Shown: positions 57,980 through 64,000 of the stretch, piece after piece | Position numbering within the stretch: the first letter of the stretch is position 1 | Layout of the letters: every line of letters begins with the position of its first letter | Assembly (NCBI GenBank): GCA_963978895.1 | Contig: OZ022239.1 | Span: forward strand, 16,942,470-17,006,469 | From: Erpobdella octoculata | Taxonomy: Eukaryota > Annelida > Clitellata > Hirudinida > Erpobdellidae | Direction of reading: 5' to 3' | DNA: 64,000 bases | Program-made: the position numbers and the translations under genes | Notes under the pieces: model-generated | Seen by the model: only the letters and a program-made list of their open reading frames with translations | Databases searched by the model: none | What the model was told of the DNA's origin: nothing

Positions 57980-58160
57980 GGCAAGCTCGATTAAAAATAA
58001 GTCTCCATTTAGCCGCTATGAGTTTTATAGATACTTTATCAATATTTCGGAACAACGTTTTTTGTTTACTGCAACACGTATTAAGAAAAGTATTAACATT
58101 TAAAACTTTCTTTATTTCAGACTTACGGGCCGTTTCGGCTTTCGCCATCTTCAGAGTCTG
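57980..58160 (-). mobile_element. Hammerhead-associated short repeat, copy iii
   Basis: Hammerhead fold at 58160-58118, then a frame starting at the ATG in the ribozyme ([17 protein letters not shown]) and reaching [13 protein letters not shown] before the TA tract. It parallels copy ii (MDKAETGR ... AVAFNRACL). Confidence 0.58.
58118..58160 (-). ncRNA. Hammerhead-like ribozyme fold, copy iii
   Basis: Minus strand: stem I CAGACT, CTGAAGA core, one unpaired T, stem II GGC/GCC closed by a GAAA tetraloop, GAAA core, stem III ACG/CGT with loop GCC, GTA cleavage triplet, stem I return AGTCTG. All core positions of a type I hammerhead are present except for the extra base before stem II. Stem I is a perfect 6-bp match and differs in sequence from copies i and ii. 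Confidence 0.62.
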
Positions 58161-58199
58161 TAAATACGATCGCGTAAAAGGAGGCAAAAGATAAGAAAA

Positions 58200-58470
58200 C
58201 ATGTAATAACTAAATATACAAATAAACTAATATCCTCAAGGAATTATCTCAATAGAAGGATATTAATAAAAATAATCAAATTTAGACAATGTAATTAAAT
58301 AACGTACATAAAATAAACTGGAGTTATGAGGATAAAATAAGTATAATTAAAAACGTTTAATTAAAGGATAAAATAATAGTAGCAGTAATAATAATAATAA
58401 TAATAAAAGCAAGTATTATGATAATAAATGATTAAATTAAGTCGAAATTACATAAGATATTTAAATAAAT
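58200..58470. other. No gene seen
   Basis: AT-rich with an ATAATAATAAT run; no coding motif. Confidence 0.5.
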
Positions 58471-58904
58471 AAAATCAAGAATATCTCCGCTTTCGTCGAA
58501 CAGTGATGTTCTCGTTTGAAAGTAAATGGAGGAAGGAACTGGATGAGTACGAACAATTGTCATCAATCGGACATTCTTCTTCGACACAGGTGCGCGCGGT
58601 ATCATCAGGACTCACAGGTTGATCCAAGTCATCAACAACGGTCGTGAAGGAACAAGGACTTTCTGTGAGGATATTTTCTAAAGCATCTTTAGATGACGGA
58701 TCTTGCGTGGTATCAAAATATTGCGAAAAAGAGCATGCGTCCAAAACGTCAGGACTGTTTGTTTTATACATATCACACTTATGATTAAGTTGAAACTCAT
58801 CAGGTGAATCAGTCTCAAGAAAATTATCAAGTGATTGAACCAGATCAACAGAGCAGCAGGTACCGATGTCGTGGAATTCATTAACATTGGAAACATCAAG
58901 AGTC

Positions 58905-59639
<735 letters not shown>

Positions 59640-59788
59640 AATGTTCAATCAATCAGTTGAATTTATATAGCGCTATTTCCTATCGTTCAATAGCGCTCGG
59701 ACACAAACTTTTTAAATAAATTAGTCCCCGATGGAAAACTGTGAAAAAAGTTGATTTAGTTAGAGAAGTAGGAAGAGAGTTCCAGAGA

Positions 59789-61647
59789 TGGCTCCTATCA
59801 CTAACACCGACTTTTGCGATCACACCGACACTTTTTGAAATGTCGGTGTCAACGCCAACCAGTCGGTGTTAACGCCAACGTTGCGGCTGATTGGTTATTA
59901 GCTTTTTTCTATTTGAACTGCAACTTGATATGACTCGAAGGTGTCTTGTTAGCAACAAAAATTCACCCACTTTTTGACCTAGAGCTCTAAAACTTTCAGG
60001 AAAGCTTTATTCTGGATGACAATACACGAATTGAATGTTTCCAACATTAATTAGGTTTTAAATCAATTAAAATTATTTAAATCAAATGTTGTGCAATTTA
60101 AGTAGTTTTCCTGCCATCTAGCGACTCTAATAAAATTGTTTGACAATTGGCCACAAAGCTCTGGCGATCGTTTCATTTATGTAGTTATTAAAGTTATAGA
60201 CTTAACGAGGTTTTTTACGGTTCACTTGTTTATTATTATTACTAAAAAAGTTCTCATCACTTCACCAGCACGACTACCTTATGTATTCACGCTACCAACG
60301 AAGCCAGCTAAGTCAATATTCATAAGCTCATAGTACACCGAGACCATGGACTTTTTAATACACGTTTATAACAAATAACACGTAGACAGAAATAAATTTA
60401 ATTCCTTTTAATTAATAAGTCAACAACTTTGGTGTGGAGAGCCCGGATATCAATCTGCTTTTCTTCAAAAGCTATCCAGAGCTCCCACACCCTTTCATCT
60501 TTTTCCAGTGTTGAGGGTTTGTGTTGCTTCAGCGGTTGCCCTGTTGCAGCACAGGCTTCTTCGACTGGAATTGCCGACGCTTTTGTAAATAGAATATCAA
60601 CAACTTCGTAAAACGACTTGCGCTCTACTAGGTTGTTGAGGGCACTATGCCACGCCTCAATGTCGTTGTTGGTCTTACTGTCTCTCTGGTAGACGCTCCA
60701 TTCTGATATTTTGTATTTTCCTTTAATCCAAGTTTTTTTATGTAGTCCGTTAATGTCTAAAAATAAGAAGGAAATATAAAACAAGTCAACACATTTTAAC
60801 GTTAATTTTAACTAAATTTTACTTTGAGTGCTGGTATTCGTGTTTCTAGATCAAGGGTCTCAAATACATTATGGATTTCTCCAGGAGGCAAATATGGCAG
60901 TGCCCTAAACTTTTTTACACCTTTATATATTTCTACTTTTTTTCGTAATCGGTTTTGAGACCAATTTCCTGGAAAAAAATAACAGTTACTGTTGTAAAGT
61001 CTTATAAAACAATATATTACTTACCGTCGCTTTTCGGTAGAGGGCTTGTTGAAAATGGAACAAGCAGCCATGTACCTCCACTCCTGGGAAAACGTGTTTG
61101 GCTGATGTCCACATCCCTATCTCAAAGTCAGCTGAATAACATAATAAGTGCAATTTAAAATTATATTGTAACGGAGGTTTACCATGCAAAAAAATTGAAT
61201 TAATTCTTACAATAAATTTACTTACTTTAAAGGTGGCATCCATACAAAAATAATTGTTTTTTTTTGCCACATTCACCTGATAATCAGAGTAGAAAAGAAG
61301 ATGACGTTCTTTCTCAACTCTAATATCTTCTCTAAAGAAGTGCTCAGGAATAAACTCTTCTTTCAAGTTAAAATATAGAGTCTGCGGCTGAGGGGACCTA
61401 TTCGAGCCTCTACATCGGTAAACTTGCCTGAATTTGTAAAAGAAAGAGACAGGACTTGAATAAACAACAACAGCGTTAACATCGACTCGGACGCGTTAAC
61501 ACCGACTTGGACGCGTTAACACCGACTCGGACGCGTTAACACCGACTCGGACGCGTTAACACCGACTCGGACGCGTTAACACCGAATTTTTGGCAATGAC
61601 ACCGAAGTGTCGGTGTTATTGCAAAATTTGGTGTCACTGACATTCCT
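59789..61647 (-). mobile_element. Mutator-like element (MULE) with 9-bp target duplication
   Basis: Flanked by TTCCAGAGA at 59780-59788 and 61648-61656, inside LINE G. The ends are imperfect inverted repeats (CACTAACACCGAC...ACACCGACAC on the left, complement of GACACCAAATTTTGCAATAA on the right). Right subterminal array of the 18-bp unit GGACGCGTTAACACCGACTC (five copies, 61489-61580). Encodes a split transposase on the minus strand. Confidence 0.85.
60398..61366 (-). pseudogene. MULE transposase, exon remnants
   Basis: Exon-like blocks separated by GT...AG introns. Block 1 (to 61226): RHLLFYSDYQVNVAKKNNYF then CMDATFK (catalytic Asp region), donor GTAAGT. Block 2 (61131-61025): DFEIGMWTSAKHVFPGVEVH then GCLFHFQQALYRKAT (second Asp region and conserved CxxH), donor GTAAGT. 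Block 3 (about 60969-60823): EIGLKTDY, a frameshift in A7, then KKFRALPYLPPGEIHN. Block 4 (60763-60398): SKTNNDIEAWHSALNNLV (NNxxExWH motif, catalytic Glu region) and the C-terminus. The segment between DATFK and DFE is missing, so it is probably inactive. Confidence 0.78.
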
Positions 61648-62906
61648 TTCCAGAGATAGGGACCAGAGTAGGAAAAAGAGCGTTTAGCAAAAAAATGCTT
61701 AACAGAAAAGATATGAAAGTGGTCAAGAGAGGAAGATCGAAGACCAGACTTAGGAGGAATTTTATTAAGTTAGTTATGTAGAGTGGAGAAGAGCAATTTT
61801 TAAATTTTAGTAAGCAAATTTTAAACATCACCCTATATTTAAGAGGTAGCCAGTGAAGAAAAACAAAAGATGGAGAGATGAGAAAAAAGAGGCGCGAGAA
61901 ATTAAGCGTGCTGCACAATTAAAGGCTTCAGAAAGAGGATGAAGGATAGAGTCAGGTAGATCATAGTAGAAAGAATTGCAATAGTCAATTCGAGACAGAA
62001 TAAGAGAAAGGACTAGAAGTTGTAGAGAAGGTTCATCGAGCAGTGGAAGAAGTTGTTTAATGCGTCGTATATGGAAGTAGCAAGATTTAGTAGCAGATAA
62101 TATTTGAGGAGTTAAAGATAAGTTGGAGTCAAAAAGAAATCCTAAACTACGAATAAGAAGAGAAGGAGAAATAGAAAGAGAAAATGTAGGTGGCAGAACC
62201 AAAGGAAGCAGAGTAACAGATTTAGAGGACTTATTAAAATAGATTAATTCAAACTTATCAGGATTAAGTTTAAGACACATAGAAAAACTCCAAGAGATAA
62301 TAGATTGAAAGCAGGCAGTTATTTGATTAACAACAGACTTAAGAGAAGAGTTAGAGAAAGTAGAATAGACATAAGAGTCATCAGCTTACATTTGACTATT
62401 GTGAGAGTGAGAAGATATAATATAAGAAAGTTCAGAAGTATATATAATAAACAGTAAAGGGCCAAGAATAGAGCCTTGAGGAACACCATAATTTAAAGAT
62501 ACAGAAGTAGATTTAGAAGATTCAATAGATACATAAGAAGAACTAACAGATAGATATAAATTAACCCATGAGAGTGATTCCTCAATTATATTAAAAGATT
62601 TATCATGTTCATTCAATAACAGTGAGTGATCAACTGTATCAAATGCAGATGAAAAATAAAGAAAAAGAAGAAGAGTAGAGAGGCCAGAATCAGCAGAAAC
62701 AATCATATCATTATGGAGTTTAAGTAGAGCAGTTTCAGTAGAATGACCAGATCTAAAGCCAGATTGGGAAAAAGTGAGATAGTAGTCAGATAAGCATTTA
62801 ATTGCTCATATAAAACTTTTTCTATGATTTTAGAGATAAAAAATAGATTAGAGACAGGCCTATAGCTAGAAAGAGAAGAAGGATCAAAAGACGCATTTTT
62901 ACACAA
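61648..62906 (-). pseudogene. RT of LINE G, several frames
   Basis: Pieces in order: SSLSSYRPVSNLFFISKIIE (62850), FSSAFDTVDHSLLLNE (62650), NYGVPQGSILGPLLFIIYTS (62480), KLNPDKFELIYFN (62270), SLGFLFDSNLSL, LSRIDYCNSFYYDLPDSIL and HWLPLKYRVMFKICLL (61850). The catalytic ADDT region lies at a stop/frameshift near 62380. Sequence style is L2/Crack-type. Confidence 0.8.
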
Positions 62907-63051
62907 TTGTAATTAACTTGACTTCTCTGTCTGTCTGTCTGTCGTCAAATTTTGCAATCGATTTTAAACTAACAGTGTATATATATATATCAAGTAATTT
63001 CTATCAAGTATTTCCTATCAAGTAACATCGTATTCATTACCAATATTGATA

Positions 63052-63054
<3 letters not shown>

Positions 63055-63146
<92 letters not shown>
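63055..63146. repeat. (TA)n microsatellite
   Basis: About 90 bp TA array directly left of the Helitron copy, whose 5' TC terminus is lost in it. Confidence 0.95.
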
Positions 63147-63150
<4 letters not shown>

Positions 63151-63651
63151 TTATGCAATGCTACACCATTCATCCGATCGTAATGAAATTTTCACACAAC
63201 CTTTAGAGTCAAGGGGAATCAAATATAGAAAAAAAATTGAAATCCGTCACAAAATGAGCGGAGCGGAGCGGGTGAGTGAGCGGGAGCTATATATATATAT
63301 GTATGTGCGTATGTATGTGTTATGTATGTATGTGTATGTGCATGTATGTGTGCCTGTGTTTATATATGTATGTATGTATGTATGTATGTTTGTAGAAACG
63401 GATCTAGGGGGGGGGGCAACTGAGAGCGAAAGAATGAGCGGGAAAGCGACAGGGAACGGAAAACGACCGGGAGCGGGAGTGTGCATGTATCTATGTAGGT
63501 ATGTATTTATGTATGTATGTGTGTATGTATGTATGTGTGTATGTATCTATGTATGTGTGTATGTATCTATGTATGTATGTATGTATGTATGTATGTATGT
63601 ATGTATGTATGTATGTATGTATGTATGTATGTATGTATGTATGTGTGTGTA

Positions 63652-63682
<31 letters not shown>

Positions 63683-63935
63683 ATGTATGTATGTATGTAT
63701 GTATGTATGTATGTATGTATGTATGTATGTATGTATGTATGTATGTATGTATGTATGTATGTATGTATGTAGAATCGGATCTTGGGGGGGGGGGAACTAA
63801 GAGCGAAAAAATGAGCGGGAAAGCGACAGGGAACGGATATGTATCGGGAGCTCAAGCGGGAAGGAAACGGGAGCGAAAAAGAAACGCATTAGGTAAACCT
63901 CTAAAAACCCCGGGCATCGCCGGGTGCCCCTGCTA

Positions 63936-63936
<1 letters not shown>
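63147..63936 (+). mobile_element. Non-autonomous Helitron copy
   Basis: GTCCTTTATGCAATGCTACA and CATTCATCCGATCG block, TATG repeats, two GGATCTAGGGGGGGG...ACTGAGAGCG modules separated by ATGT arrays, then AAACCTCTAAAAACCCC, hairpin CCCGGGCATCGCCGGG and CTAG at 63933-63936. Confidence 0.8.
63560..63770. repeat. (ATGT)n array
   Basis: About 50 tetranucleotide units with a GTGTGTATGTG interruption near 63645; frames reading MYVCMYVC are artefacts. Confidence 0.95.
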
Positions 63937-63971
<35 letters not shown>

Positions 63972-63975
63972 TTTT

Positions 63976-64000
63976 AGGCAAACTCGATTGAAAAAAGTGG
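63976..64000 (-). mobile_element. Hammerhead-associated repeat, copy v (edge)
   Basis: Minus strand reads FNRVCLKE immediately before a TA tract, the same peptide and layout as copies i-iv. The rest lies beyond the window. Confidence 0.5.

Larger units (their letters stand above)
59640..62915 (-). mobile_element. L2-like LINE (G), split by a MULE
   Basis: Minus-strand RT remnants at 62906-61648 and the 3' tail at 59779-59640, ending GCGCTATATAAATTCAACTG and TGATTGATTGA repeats, typical of L2-type tails. The two parts are separated by the MULE at 59789-61647. Confidence 0.78.

Noticed and set aside
60398..61366. Host gene derived from MULE transposase
   Set aside because: It lies inside an element with a clean 9-bp target duplication and has a frameshift in an A7 run, so it is a transposon remnant.

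Overview
This is animal nuclear DNA, AT-rich and dominated by transposable elements. Metazoan signatures are spliced exons of a mitochondrial-type thioredoxin and of a stefin (cystatin), CR1/L2-like LINEs with APE endonuclease, Ty3/gypsy elements of three kinds, hAT, MULE and piggyBac-like remnants, and many Helitron ends. The species cannot be named from the window; an invertebrate is most likely. No prokaryotic features are present. Many of the long open frames are translated microsatellites or minisatellites, not genes.

Layout: 1-825 is a frameshifted coiled-coil ORF on the minus strand. 1136-2690 is a decayed copy (C) of a gag-bearing LTR element. 2793-2947 is a hammerhead-like repeat. 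3608-11393 is a nested stack: a Helitron 5' end, LTR element B in a TA array, and a nearly intact Ty3/gypsy element A (one 1,220-codon frame with SAP, gag, protease, RT and RNase H but no integrase) inside B's 5' LTR; B's 3' LTR carries a SINE-like insertion. 11394-17542 is a cluster of Helitron fragments, (TA)n and (ATGT)n arrays and an 18-bp minisatellite. 17841-23240 is a CR1-like LINE interrupted by a second LINE, a hAT fragment and a 20-bp minisatellite.

The host gene in the middle is a mitochondrial thioredoxin-like gene on the minus strand (exons 37910-37590, 33363-33240, 23416-23303). Its introns hold a 7.6-kb composite Helitron (23856-31455) containing a tRNA-like sequence and a complete LTR element D whose integrase lies before RT, and a hAT with an 8-bp target duplication. 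As spliced, the predicted active site is KYGPC instead of WCGPC.

37990-41000 is a small tandem duplication hit by different transposons and a foldback palindrome. 41485-48024 is a minus-strand Ty3/gypsy element H (tRNA-Trp primer site) broken by a Helitron-like insertion. 48025-52560 is mostly uncharacterised with one further Helitron-like copy. 52868-53011 is the last exon of a stefin gene (minus). 53198-55063 is an inverted-repeat element. 57586-59121 has a large TA palindrome and two copies of the hammerhead-associated repeat. 59640-62915 is an L2-like LINE split by a MULE with a 9-bp target duplication. 63055-64000 is another Helitron copy and the edge of a fifth hammerhead-associated repeat.

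The main candidate for something undescribed is the short repeat family in which a hammerhead-like RNA fold (stem I sequence different but complementary in three copies) is followed by a conserved FNxACLxEN-type reading frame that ends in a TA microsatellite.
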